DNA of 64,000 bases from Lophius americanus. Its lineage: Eukaryota; Chordata; Actinopteri; Lophiiformes; Lophiidae. A program made the position numbers and the translations under genes. The stretch covers positions 1,557,501 to 1,621,500 of the forward strand of contig JBBDHG010000187.1 of NCBI GenBank assembly GCA_037951165.1, written 5' to 3'. This document shows, one piece after another, positions 13,901 through 27,700 of this stretch (the stretch's first letter is position 1; each line of letters opens with the position of its first letter). Under the pieces are notes generated by a model, which saw only the letters and a list, made by a program, of their open reading frames with translations, did no database searches and was not told the DNA's origin.

Positions 13901-16900
13901 TACGGTGAGTAGGAATTGACTCAAGTCATATTTTAGTCTAATATTTCATATTCTACTCACTAGAGGGAGCTTTTATTTTAGATATAATTTCATATTTAAT
14001 TTGAAGAGATCGATAATGTCAGGGATTGGTTTTTTCGGGAGGATATACCCTAGCTGTCGGGAGCAGGATCATATAGTAATACATTGCAAAATCTTTTAAT
14101 AAGATGGGAATATTGATGTTAGTTTCATGATTCTTCGCTGAATATAAAGTTTCATTGCGTTAGCCTCTTTCTCAGCGCAGTCATTTACCAGCTTTCCTGC
14201 TCTTTCTGTCCATTCTTTAGGCTAAACTAAACTACTTAATCTCAGACTGTTGCCTCATTTTCACCTTGCAAACATGACAGTGGTTTTCATTTTGACTAAT
14301 ACTCAGCAAGACTGGAATTTAATTTTGCATTTTGTTTTTTTTGCACTCAAAATGTTGCATGCTTCCTTTAGAGCGGCGCATATTTCTGTCTTTGCAGTTC
14401 GACATGAACCATTTCACTTTGGCGACTCTTAACAACACAGAAGGATTAAATTGAGCAAACGGGGAGATTTTTAGAGGGGCATTTTTAATTCAAATAAGCT
14501 CTGGAGCAGTGGAGCCTAATCCCAGTGGACAGAGGCCAAGGCAGATGTGTAGCCTTTCATGGTTAGATCTACAACGAGTGACGCTGAACGGGAGCTCCAG
14601 CTAACGTGGGTGGTTATCTTTACATTTTTGCAATGACAGGGAGTAAACATTTTGAGTGACGGTGTAATGTTTTACTTCCTGTTTTCTACGTGCACGTCAC
14701 TGATTTTCAGGACTTTATAAATACACAAAGGATCTTCAGGAGTAGGAGTTTGCACAGAGGTCAAAGAACCCACAAAACATAATGAGGTGCAAAGCGTGCA
14801 ATAGCTGCATCAGGAAGGAGCCACGAGATTAGGACACAGCCGCAGGAGGGGCCCAGAGGAGAGGCTCACCCAGCACACGTTTCCTCTGATAAGACACAGA
14901 ACAGAAGAATCACACGTGTTCAGATGCTCACACATAGGTTCTTAAAGGACTCACTCCATCACTCACAATGGAAACATTTCCTCCTTAAATTCATTAGATT
15001 TTCATGATGAGCTATTTTGTTTTCGGGTTTCTGTCCCCTAATGGAGACCAAATATAGCAAGTATAACGATATAGTTCAACCTTACTCTCAAGCTTTCCTA
15101 TTTCTGCAAAATACTTGTTGTAATAATACTCGTATTACTTCACACACATCTGCCTCTTCTGGGTAGCAGTGTGTTTGATTTGTTCTTCACACTGCTGTGC
15201 GAGAAACTGGTGGCCGTTCCGCAGGGACAATAAAGACGCAGACTCAGGTTTTCACATCACCGAGAGAAAGCCTTCAATAAAGCACCTGATTGCGTTACAG
15301 TAACTCCTCCACCACAGCTGTCACACTAATTCTTCCGCTCGCTGCTTTCCTCAAATATGGCTTCTCAGAAATCGAATTTAGTTCATTCTATTCCGACATC
15401 TGACAAATCTTGTCTTCCCAAATGACGTTGGGCTTCTTTGCGGCTACGTAATGTTCCCGTTCACCAGAAAAACAGAAGTAAACAGAGAGAGGAAAGATTC
15501 CCGTTTCAAGCAACCCCATGCTTTCCAAACACCAGCCCCTACCACACCGTTTGCACTTAACCGGATACAGAACCTGAAGTACTTCCACTTTCCGTGTTGA
15601 CGATTATCTTCTTGCAGTGCCTTCTTGTATCCTCCGCTGTCACATCAACAAACACACACCCTCAGAATCAAGCACGTCAAGGTATTAGGTTTGATATATT
15701 TAGCAACCCTTTTCTGGAGGGTGTAAATATAACCATATTGTGTGTCAGATAGTATTATGAGGAACTGTTATAAAGCAGCATCATATATAAGGACTCACAG
15801 GGGGCAAATGTTATATTCCTCAAGAATAAAAGACCCTTTTCTGCTGACATTAAGAAAATTCCTACTTTCTTTTTTTTTTTTAAGTAGATTGAAGTATAGC
15901 CTCCCTCTGGTTTTGAGGGACAAAAGTTAATGACACCTTGTGTTTGGAATGCAGTAACAGGCAACAGTCTTGGCCAAATATGATCCTCTGCTTTGAGACC
16001 ATGCATTATACTCTGACTTGGCACAGAGGCTCAGCCGATGTTCAGGCCTATAAATAGAAATATAATGAAAATAACATTGGATAGGGTCATTAGAGCTCTG
16101 GTACTTAATGTCAATAGCAGTCGCAACACTTTCAAATCCCAGTATTGTTTGAGGGTAACGCTTGTCAGGAAACACATTTGAACTTTGATAAGTGGTTATG
16201 TCCAGAATCGTGGAGCTGGAGCAGACGCAGGAGCAGAAAGAGGAAGCCAATGTGCTGCAGGAGGAGGTGAGGTAACAACTTGCCATGTTGATGTTAGCTA
16301 TCTGTTTAATGACACTAAACCCTGTTATGCTGAAGGCTGAAGACTCTTTGATGGGTGGATGTCATATTACTGGATGAAAGCAGATGGTCGACTTCACTTC
16401 AGGACCTCATAGGACATGATTTCACAGTTCTATAAAGTACCTGGGCTGTCAATGGGTTGGAGCAGCATTGGAGATTGGGAATAAACACTCCTTTGGGTTA
16501 CCAGAGGGCCGACATTGCTCCTCTGTGTTTCACTTTGACACAACATCTCCAGAGAATCCCTGGGGGTTGACACAGAATAAAATAGACATCTTGTCTGTCT
16601 ATATCCTCAGACCTCAATCCCTTTCTGCAGAACTGGTAGGGGACATGTTTCATGTGGACAAACCTTCTACAGCCGACTTCAACCAGAACCATGTGCATGT
16701 TCTAACCATTACAACTTTTTTATTTTATTTGAATACTTCATCCACTGCATCCCTCTATGGTCCCATGAGTTCTAAGCGAACAAAGATTGTTTGGTCTGAA
16801 CACGAGATCAGATCTGGCCGGACACTGGCTGTGATAATCCACAGTGGAAAGCTTACACTATGTGCCTTTGGCTGCTGATTTGGCAGAAGAAAAAGATGGT

Positions 16901-19900
16901 TCTCCCCCACCCACTGGCTCAAAATCTTGGTACTTGGAGGGACATCTAAGATGGATGTTTGTTTGGGAGCCAGTAGCTAATGTTGAACTGGTTTTCTGGC
17001 TGGTTTAAAAAAAAAATGGTGCCAAAGAGGAACCAAAACCTTGCTAGTCTAGAAATAACAATTGGTTTCTTCTGTAGCTTTGGGCAGTAATGACTGAAAC
17101 CAAAATGTTGTGACCACCATTTCAAAAACAAGTAGGGTAAGTGTAGTGTAGAAAATAAACTAAAGAACTAAGACAGTGGACTTTATGACTAAACGTCAAT
17201 GTGCCGCTGAAGGGACAAGCTGCCTCTTTGTACTGTGGTCCTCGGACGAAAGGCAACGTAAATTAAATTAGATTAAGTTTGAAGGACTTAAATCAGTACA
17301 GTGTGAGTGTTGTTGGGAAATGTGCTCATCTCATTATACTATACAACTGAGCCAAAACAAGTTGAGTATTTGTTAAATTAGATATAAAAGTGCAGTCATA
17401 ATTCCCAGTATTGGAGATAAGAGATTAATGGCTCCTGTCTTCCCCAGATTTGATCCCACAGCGCTGTCTTCCTATCTCCTTTGGGCCTCAGTGATAAGCT
17501 GTACGCCCGTCTGCTCATAAACACTCCATCAAAACGCAAAAACAGAAACCAGCGACATCTGTTCTATCGCCAGAGATTTCCTATTTCTTCATGGCACTGT
17601 TTGTCAAATTCACTGCCTCAGCATAACATTTCTTCTTCTTCTCCACAGACAGAGGATTGCCCCATAAAAGTAGTAGGTGAATACAGGTGACACAATATTT
17701 TTTAAATAATAATAATCATAATAATAATGATAATAATAATAATACATTTAATTTATAATGCACTTTACATTTGGATCAAATCTCAAATGACCCATGTTAT
17801 GTGACGTCTGTTCCTCCTCAGGGCTTCCACATAAAATAAAAATGCTTGCACATATGCAGAGGATGACAGGAGGCTCTGCACAGAGATCGGCCCAACATGC
17901 GGCGTATGTCCCTGTTACCATGGTTATGAGTTAATTGGGTAAATTTTGGCAGAGTACTAAACCTCCAGCAAACACAATAGGTCGGAGGAGCCATTACTCA
18001 TGTTAAACAGGGCCTGTTCACTCAGTCCGCTCTGCTGCTGTCACACACATCACCATCACATAATCCGCTTTGTCAAGACAAATAGAAGCTCTCAGTGCAT
18101 TATGGATAAAGACGAGAGGATGGGCTTTATTTTAGCGATAGAGTCTCAATTGTCAACAGCTCGGTGGATGAAAGCACTTACGGGCCACAAAAGCGCGAGT
18201 AATCCGTACACACAAAATCTATACTCTGAGAGATTCAGGTTTTTAGTGTGGCAAAATGGCAAAATGGCAAAACAGCACCCCCTAGAAACTTCCAAAGAAT
18301 CCGTCGTCGTAGCAGATATGCATCATATTAAGATCTACAAACAAGCCTTTCATGCTATGATTTAAATCCAACAGGAAGTTGGCTAGATTGAATTCGGTAT
18401 TTACTTTTGTCTCTCCTTCTGAGCTTTGGCTGATTCAACATGAACATTAATCAGTTTTAAACCGGTGGCAGGCCGTTTTCCACATGGCCCTTCAGCACTG
18501 TACCCCCGCAATTACGCTGCCCCCAAATAGAGATACAGGATGCTGTCAGAAGAGTAATCAGACGATATTCAAAGAGAAAGTAACATTTATTTATCGTAAT
18601 AAAGTGGTTAAAACGAGGACCAACATCATCATACGACCACCAAGAAAACAAAAATGCCATCAAATGTAAGTAGGACTCAACAGGGATTCTGCTGGCATAA
18701 AATACATGCCATCAGGCGTAAGACAGAATCGGGACCTCGTTCACACAAAAACACCGGCAAACATCTTCAACAAACAAAAGTCGACAGCTAAGCAAAGCAG
18801 TTCCTCACCAGTAGCTACAGAGTCTTGCCTTCTTTTTTCCTTAAAAAATAGTCCAGTAACATTGTCTTAAAGAACACGGTTGTGTATCACTTCCATTATA
18901 TATTCCTTATTTATGTAGCATGGAGGCCAGTGTTGACAACACTTTGTTGAAAATCAATGCTCAGCAGGGTCTGGAAAAAGAAGAAATCTAGCGCCCTCCG
19001 GATGCGTAATACTGATGCAGGAATAGGCTACCTTAGAACATGGCCAGCCAGCTGTTTGCCTAGCTAGTTAGCCCCGGCATGTCCAAGAACAAGCCCTAAA
19101 TGACCGCTACCGAATCCGATTGCTTAAAAAATATAACAATCAACAAAATCATCTCATTTGATTAAATTGCCAATGCCTTCACTCTGGAAGCTGCATGCCC
19201 AACGCAGACGTCTCACCCAGTGACCACAGTGGAGACAGCTGATTGCATTAAACAAAGCTCGCTTACATGAGCTCCAGGGGAGAGCAGGAGAGAAAAAATG
19301 AAATGAATGAAACGGATCGGAATAGACTGTGCAAATGCCTGGAGCCTCAATTATAATATTTTTTCTAATTTTCTGACACTTTCTGGGCCAGCAGAGAAGG
19401 CCTTGTTTGTGTTGAGAGTCCACAACTGGTATAAACTCAAAACAATAAAGTAACTACAGTATAACTCTACTGTCTTAGGTCCAGTCTGAGGCAAACTTCA
19501 AGATGGGTTAGAGTTCCGGTTCAAACATGCACTTACATTGACAGTGCCACCTGCTGGCAACAAGAATAGGCCTTGTGTGTCAAATCACCTGATTTAAGTA
19601 AAAATTCTATGATACGGTATCCAACTTTCTTCTTTCATTTGCCATGAAAAAGGAAGTTGTTCAAACCCCACTGTCTGTGGTGCAGGCGGTCAAATGCTTC
19701 ATATGTTGGGTCAGAGTCGAGCCCCAGAAGACATCCACAAGCTATGATAAAGTTAGAGGATGTGACGTGAAATTCTCATGGTGTAAGGGTTCAGTGGCGA
19801 GAAAAAGCTGGATCATCTGAGGGGCACATAGGTTCGAGGGCCCATTCAATGCCGGCTAACAACATCTTTAGGAGGCATCATTCTTATCTATTAGGATCTA

Positions 19901-21675
19901 ATGATGCCCCATTATGTTGTGTGGATCTAACCTTCAATCATCAGTTATGCTGTGTTTCTTTGAGGGACAACCGCTTGTCTCATTAAAGATAATTCCTGAA
20001 AATGCCGAGTTGTAAAAGCAAAGGAACACAGAAATGGATAAATGTATGAAGTTAGTTAGAAGGAGATAAGGAAAAGACGGGAAGGGGGGGTATTGTATCT
20101 TGAAGACTGATTAAAATATACAGAAGATGAGAGTAGTTCAGAAAAATTTGATGTAACCTGATGTGTAGCCAGGACAGCATTGGTGTCGTTCCTCCACCAA
20201 ACACCCAGACGGTGAAGAAGACAATGAGCAGCGTGGTGGTGAACATCATTTGGCGGGCGTAGGTGGCTGTGTCTCGGATTGCCAAGGCAAACGCCATTGC
20301 CCCACGCAGACCTGGTAAGAGTCAGATCCAGAAATCAACTAGTAGCCTGACAGGATATCTGCTATTTCAGTAATGATTTATAATGCAGAACGCCTTTCTT
20401 GTCATGTAACACCAGATTCTATGCCCAACAGCAACAGGCCATTAGTCATACAAATCAGGCAAATGGCAGACTTCTGAGAAATCCAAATCCTCAGAATTCT
20501 TTCATTTTAAGTGGTTCTATGATGAATAAGAAATAATCAGCAGATGAATCAATTATACAAATTATCATTAGTTTCATTCTTGAGCCTGAAGGAAAAAGGA
20601 CAAAAAGAATTAAAGTGGGGTTTTCATACCCGCAAACATCATCATGTGCTGGAAGTTTCCCTTGATCTTGTGCCTCCTGCCGAGGTTTAGGAGGAAGGAC
20701 AGCGGGTAGATGTTGAACGCTCTGCCAATGAATATGGAAATCTGCCAGACAAGTCAGGAAGCCTTCAGCTGCACAGTTTAATGATTCTGACCAAAGTCAA
20801 ACATGAAAGTGAACGCCATGAAATATGATACAGCAAAGTCTTTCTTTGCATTATCGGATTGGGTTTTCCAAGAAGATAGCACAAATATCCTTCATGGGGG
20901 ACCTCAACCGTGACACACAAAAAATGTAATTTTATCTGCGGGTTGGTCCTAAATAAAAACAGGAAAAGGCATGTTTGTTTAGTCTCAAAGGATACGAAAG
21001 CCCCTATGATGAAGATGGGGCTGAAAACGTGATTCTGGAAGGTGAACAGAGCCAAACCCATGTAGGAGAAGATGAAATTCTCAGCCAGGAAATGAAGGAC
21101 CTCAAACAGCTGCGTGGGACACAAAGCATTCAGTTAAGAACAGAGTGAAGGAGTAGAAAGTAAAGTTGAAATATACAAATTCAGTAAAAGAATGGATAAA
21201 CTTAAAAAGAAAAAAAATTCCCTCCCAGGCTTCCGTGCTGATTGTAGGTCACCGGACAAATACGCTGACACGGAGCCCAAATAGTTTGACCTCACCCTTG
21301 ACCTCACCATTGTAAAAAGCAAATGTAGATTTCTTTGACACACTATAATAAAATCCTGCCATGACTGCGATCCTAAACCGTATCACACATTTACTTTACA
21401 CCAAGCAAGATTGCGCCCTAGTAGTTTGAGGTTGGGCGTCCTCAGATAACCCCGATTAAGGTCACAGCATGCTGATCACTGTGCCATCTGGCACAGCCAC
21501 AATGTCCGTGCTATCAGGGGCTTCATTCAATCTAAAATACACGGTGCTGTGGGAACAGGAAGTTGGTCTGATGCTACCTGCTTGGTGCGTTTGGTGGATT
21601 CCTCAGAGAGGTTGTTGTGGGTGTAGTGAGCCTGCGTGATGCCACAGAACAGCACGGCCACGACACCTGCCGGAC

Positions 21676-21726
<51 letters not shown>

Positions 21727-24700
21727 TGTCTTAATGCGATAGAGCAAACAAACAGATTGTATTACACAGGATATGCTCTAGAATTTGAATATGTAACTGA
21801 CTGCGATTTAGAAACCTCAGAACGGGAGATGAGAGAACAACGGATTCATTTATCTAGGGACAATTTACCAGCACTTAATGAGGTTCAAAACCACTCATGC
21901 TTACTTAACTCAGCATTTTACTTTATAATGTTTTAAGCTTGCTGATCAATAGAGGACTTCTTAATAAATAGAGTTCATTTAACGGTTGAGTGAAGCATGA
22001 TGCATTTTCCTCATTTGGCATAATGGGAAAAGTAAGTGGCATTATTTGTAGAATTCTTGCTGGTCTAATGAAGAACTTGGGATATGTTGGCCTCTGCTGC
22101 TTCTATTTTGGTCATTTCTTTCTTCACCTTACCATTGTTGGTCAACTTTATAATATGCTAAAAAAAATTCTGGTGTTTTTCTCATCTGTCCTAGCAAGGA
22201 AAACCAGAAAATGTGTTTCACGGAGGACACAGATGCATCCAACTAAGCCCCAAACCCACCAAAGGCCAATTTTTGACAATTCGGGGGTTCAATAAAGCAC
22301 CTGAGAATTTTAACTGTATTCTGTTTTTTGAAGAGAGGCAGAGAGACTATGTAGGGGCAGACAAGTTAACCATTGTGCCCCTTTTGACAAAAAAAACTTT
22401 CACACATACCAAATCATTAGGAAAGACTTGAGTGCACTAAATGGTTAATGTATTAAGAATCACATTTAGAACAATTTAACATGTGGAAAGACTAAAGAAA
22501 ATACTGAATAGATCAATAATGTGTCAGACTGAGGAGTACTGACAGATTCTACAATACAATGATCAACAAAGCAGCACTAAGAGTTTACCTATTAAATCAT
22601 GCAATCTATTAGCAATAGTCCCATGGTAGTCTGGGGACTTTCATAATATGACTAATTTACAATGGAAAACAATTCCTAGTATTTGGAATCACATAAATAC
22701 CATTATTAGATTGACTGTTCCCTTCCCCAAATTCAAACTCACAAAATATGTTGATTTCATCTTTGGAACCATCACCCTCAGTTTTATGATAATCCATCAC
22801 ATCATTTGTGTTACTGACAAAAACAGTGCCAAAAATGTTTTTCAAAAATGTCGAAAAACAATTCTAACCCTTTTTCTAAATCAACTCTAAAATTGAATGG
22901 GTTATTCCTCACTATAAAAAAAAAGAAAATCTCTTGAAAATCTGTAGAGCAGCTTTTGGGTCATCCTGCTAAAAGCCGGACAAATATACAAACAAACATC
23001 GGCTGATGAAAAATATCCTCCTTAGTGAAGAACATTTGTTGATTTAAGCCACAAAAATGTCTGATAGATGCTAAGTATGCTAGTTTATTTTACTTTACGG
23101 TCCTTTCCACAGTTGTCCAGTGCCTACATTCCATACTGACGCGACTTTCTGCACAATCAAACCGTGTTGAGGCTCACCTGTGAACCCACAGGCCTCTGCC
23201 AGCAGGAAGGTGCTCCAGGACATGAGGAAGAAAAGCGCTGTCTCCAGCAGCGGGAAACAATGCAGCTTTGTGAACTTGGTGACGTGCACAGCGAATTAAA
23301 GACATAACACTGCTTTTGATACTTGCAAATCAAAACAACACATCCAACATGACAACTGCTTCAATCTGTAAATTAGGCCTCATTTCTCTTAATAAGAAGG
23401 AGGTCCCAGAGAAAGGATATGAGAGCAGTGACGACTCCCATTGCTGCACCCATCACAAAGGACCCACTGAAAATCCCCAAGAAAACTCCCACCGACTTGA
23501 AGAAGGCTGAGGCATCAAACATGTGTGAGTTTGCACTGCTGGGCTGGTACGCCACGATAGAGCTGGAATATGAAACAATATGACATGGCAGGGGTCAACT
23601 TATATTAGTTCATGTAGGAAAAAAGGTCCATGACTTTTTTGCATATCTGGCAAAACAAATAACTGAACCAAAACAACCCAAGCATTAATAATGAGTGATA
23701 ACGGAGAGTAAATTATGTGTGAAGTTTTTATACATAGGTAAAGCGAAGGTATAAGGGTAGTATTTTGCTTCTTCCTACTACTTTTCAAACACACGATGGA
23801 CAACTATTGTCTTTATTGGTAATTTTTCCAATTTGAGATTAATTTGCAAATATTTTGTTGCTTTCCATTTGTTGTATTTTTCATTTTTTGTTCTATTCTA
23901 TTCCATACAAAATCTGTATTACTAGGTGATGTGTAACTGTCCTCTAGAGGGAGGCAGAGAGCTGTGAGTCGGTCAGAAGAGTCCAGCTCTCTCTCACACT
24001 ACAGTGTTGAATGTCATCATCCGAACTGAAAAATCTACTGACACCGGCCTGGAAGGTGTTCATTTTGCACCTTTCTAAAAAAAAAAAAAAAAAGAGGAAG
24101 AAATACGTCTTACGATGAAAGCACAATGGCCACTGCGTCATTCATTACACTTTCTCCAAACAGCAGAGCGTAGAGATCCCCGTCGGCGTGGAGCTCATTG
24201 AAGATGGCCAACACCGTCACTGCACAGAGAGATGAAGATAGGCAAAACATTCAAACTGCTGCTTATTTTACATAAACGGTTTGTATCACATGGGTCTGGT
24301 CTGTGTGTCTTACCAGGGTCAGTGGCAGAGATAATGGCGCCAAAGAAAAGGCAATCAGTGTAGTAGAACTTTCCAGTGAGCTGTCCGACCACTTGCATCA
24401 GCTTGACCACACCGTACATCAGGTTCCTGAAGAAGATGAACAAAAGGCGCACATTAGTGACACATTTTCTTAGACTCCAGCAATCCTCCTTTTATCTAAT
24501 AAACAATGAGTTATAGTATGTAAAGAATATAATAGTATGTACACAATAGTCTAGGTTCACTAAAGCCATGGAGGATACGTAATATACCGATGACATTGAG
24601 TTTTTCTGCTCACAGCAGCAGAACAGGATCCCAAAGCTGCAGATCGTAAATTGGTATTTCATGAAGAGAGTGTGATAGCTCACCCAATGACAAAACATGA

Positions 24701-27700
24701 GATGGCCGTGCCGAGAAAAGCGTATGTTATGATGGAGCCCAGATTCCTGAAGAAGTGTCTCTGGAGAAGAAAGAAGAATAAAAAGATTGAGGGGAAAATA
24801 TAAACACAGATAAATTCAGCAAGTTACAAACTCTGCAAACTCCATGCATGACCGGACACCAGGTTCTGACAGCATCCTGAGGAATCTCATCGGCGGGTTG
24901 CTGTCCAACGACTCCTGAGCTTCAGCTTCCTCACAGATGGACAGACGGTTTTCATGATACACATCAAAGCTTACCAGTGTCCCCGATTGGAAACCAGTGG
25001 GTTTCCAGTGGCCGTACAGTGAAGCATAGTCAGGAAAAGAAGGAAAGTAGGTAGGACGTTCCTTTCAGGATCTTCTTCATTATGACTATTCCAGAAATAC
25101 AACCGATCCATAGGTCCCAAAAGCTCCAGTCTTGTTCCAGCCGCCTAAAACATCTGCGTCTTATCCAGATACTTCTGTGCTACTGGAACCGACTTTTCTT
25201 CTGATTTTGTGCTGAGCGTCTTGGTGTTTGGACATGGATTAGGTCCTAACAGAAATATACTTAAACGAAAGACTTTACTGCTGCAGTAAGTCTGCGAAGA
25301 TTTGAATATGGAGACAGAGGCCATCCAGCAGGAGGAATCATTTTGAGACTAAAGTAAGTGAAAGCAGCATTGGGTTTTAACTGTGGAAATATCTTTTGCT
25401 TGGAGGCATGTGAACTTTGTTTGTTTGATTTGGTAATTAAAACAGATGATAAATAATTAGAATAATAATTTTGCCAATAACTTTGTATAAAGTGTGTGAT
25501 AAATACTTTCACTTCCAATTGCAATATTTCTTTTTCATCTTCAGCAATTGTCTATTTTTCAAACAAAATCTTAATTTTCACAAATTTTTAAACGTGGTTT
25601 CAGGTCAGAGGACGCCACTGGTGCGTCGCTCCCATTCAAACGGGGGCGATATTCTTCTGTTAAACTGGTTATAAAGTCAACAAGTTGTGTAACACTTCTC
25701 CCACAGCTGAGAAACAGAACATATGAGAAAAAAGGGTGATTCAAATTCTACAGAATATGAGCTGCGATGACCCTCAGGAGGGATTCTTGAATAAAAAGCT
25801 AAATCAACTTGATCAAACGAAGATTAAAAAAAAACCTGTGATGATAAAATTCAGGATATGACAGTGAGCTCATGGTGATGCCTTCAGGCAGCGGCTGTTA
25901 CGTTCCGCTGAGGAGAACGAACCGATACTGCAAATCCTTTATTCCCTTTGCCATCAGGTTTCTGAACTCAGACTCAGAATAGTCCTTTTAAGTGTCTTTT
26001 TTCATGACTATGCCTTTTATGTTTTTTAACACATTTTGTTGACTTTATTTATTCATCTGTATTATTGAAATCTATTTTACCTTACATAACTCATCTCGAT
26101 ATCCTTCATCGACCTCTATTTCTTTGTTGATCTGTGCTTTTTGACACGAGGCACACATTGGATGTCAGTTTGTGTGATTGTGGTCGCGGTAAGCTACAAA
26201 GGAATTTCCCTCACTGGGATAAACAAAGTAGTATGAATCAGTTACATAGGCTAGTTATGCCAGAATTCACAAGAGTTTGAGTCCTGTGTGTTTAACTGCA
26301 GTCATCTTATGGAGGGACCTGAAATTTTTTTTTCTTTTTCTTCTGACGATCCTTCAAAAGCAGTTAAAATTTGATTATAGAAAATTCCAAGGCGAAAATA
26401 AAACTTGATATGTCCAGTTTGTTCCATTATCATCCTTTTCCTCATGGCTCTGTTCATCAAGAGATGCAGAAAAATCATCTTGTGCACAGAAAAAAAAAAT
26501 ATTGTTCCCACAAGAACAATACATTTTTTCACCAAAGTTATTAAACAAAGCAACGGGGGTTCGCTAGCTTCCTATTTCATGGAGCCTGGTGTCAATCTCT
26601 GAATTCCATTCCATCTTCATTATTTCTAAAAAAAAAAAAACCCAATACATCATTTGGCAATGACCGAAAACTCTCCCATTAAGAAACCCAAACTAATTAC
26701 TGTAAAAACAATTAGGGCTGCTCCTGCTGAAGCTCAGGCAGTAGAAGGTCGTCCAGCTATCTGAAGGTTGGTAGTTCCCCGGCCCCGCAGTCTACATGTG
26801 GAAGTGTCCATGTGCAGGACAGTGTTCCCCAAAATTTCTCCAGATGGCTGTATGAAAGATGGTGTGAATGATTATCACTCCTGAGGAGCAGACGCCATCT
26901 TGCATGTTGGCCTTTGCCCCCACTCTATGAATGCGTGTGATTGGGTGAATGCAGGCTGGCGTTATAAAGCCATGTGAGCGTTGAAGAAGACCAGAAAGAG
27001 AAGAGTAAACACCGACACTCTGGTTTAACTGGTGAAGCAATGAATGAGTTGAGAATTGAGAATTAGTTTAAATGTCGCCTCACAGCAAGAAAGTTCCAGA
27101 TTCAAATCCCCCTCTGGCCTTATGGACTTTCTGTGTGGACTTTCAGGTTCTTCCAGTGTTTGCGAGGATTCCCTCCGGGAATACCGGTTTCCTCCCACTC
27201 ATCCTGGGTTTACACCGCCCCTCAGTTAATGTCAACTGGGAAAGGCTCCAGCCCCTGCAACGCTGAACAGTATAAGTGGTTCTGGATGATGAATGATTGA
27301 ATGGTGACTCTAAATCGAACAGGCGTATGTTTATATGTGTCGGCCACGTGATGAACTGGCGACCTGTGTAGGCTCGGGTGGGATAGGCTCCAGCCCTCAT
27401 GTGGTCCTAATCAGGCAGAGAGGCTACAGAAAATGAATGAATGAAGGAATGAAGTGGTTTATGAAGCAAACATGCCAAATTATCTGTTTTGCTGTCTTTC
27501 TGGGGACTTTTGGAATTTTATTGTGATGGTTGTAACCAGGAAGTGAAGAAGATGATGTACTGTATGTGGCCATATTTGTGACGGGGCGGCTATAGCTCAG
27601 GAGGTAGAGTGGTGGTCAACCCAAAGAACCCCTGGAATGCCCCTGCAGTCTTCAATCATAGTTCCTTTGAGCAAGAAGAACCCCGATTTGGTCCCAGGGC

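Larger units (their letters stand above)
12007..20157 (-). other. slc9a7: slc9a7 intron 12 (8.15 kb)
   Basis: The longest intron but one. Apart from an AAT-rich microsatellite at 17703-17745 and a plus-strand exon-like piece at 16206-16266, I see no recognisable gene. Open frames of 119-136 codons at 15927-16878 and 18000-18365 look like chance or repeat-derived frames. Confidence 0.55.

Noticed and set aside
16468..16878. 136-codon plus-strand frame downstream of the orphan exon-like piece
   Set aside because: No known domain. Codon use looks like non-coding DNA, and both strands are open here by chance.
18000..18365. 121-codon plus-strand frame in slc9a7 intron 12
   Set aside because: No domain or homology that I recognise, and it contains text like GGCAAAATGGCAAAACAGCA that looks repetitive.
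20765..21124. Reading slc9a7 exon 10 through GAF into [12 protein letters not shown]
   Set aside because: The continuation is intron. The U12 donor GTATCCTTT ends the exon, and the family sequence resumes at 20741.
27583..27660. Possible tRNA gene
   Set aside because: There is an A-box match but no B box, no anticodon arm and no acceptor stem. It is a SINE relic.
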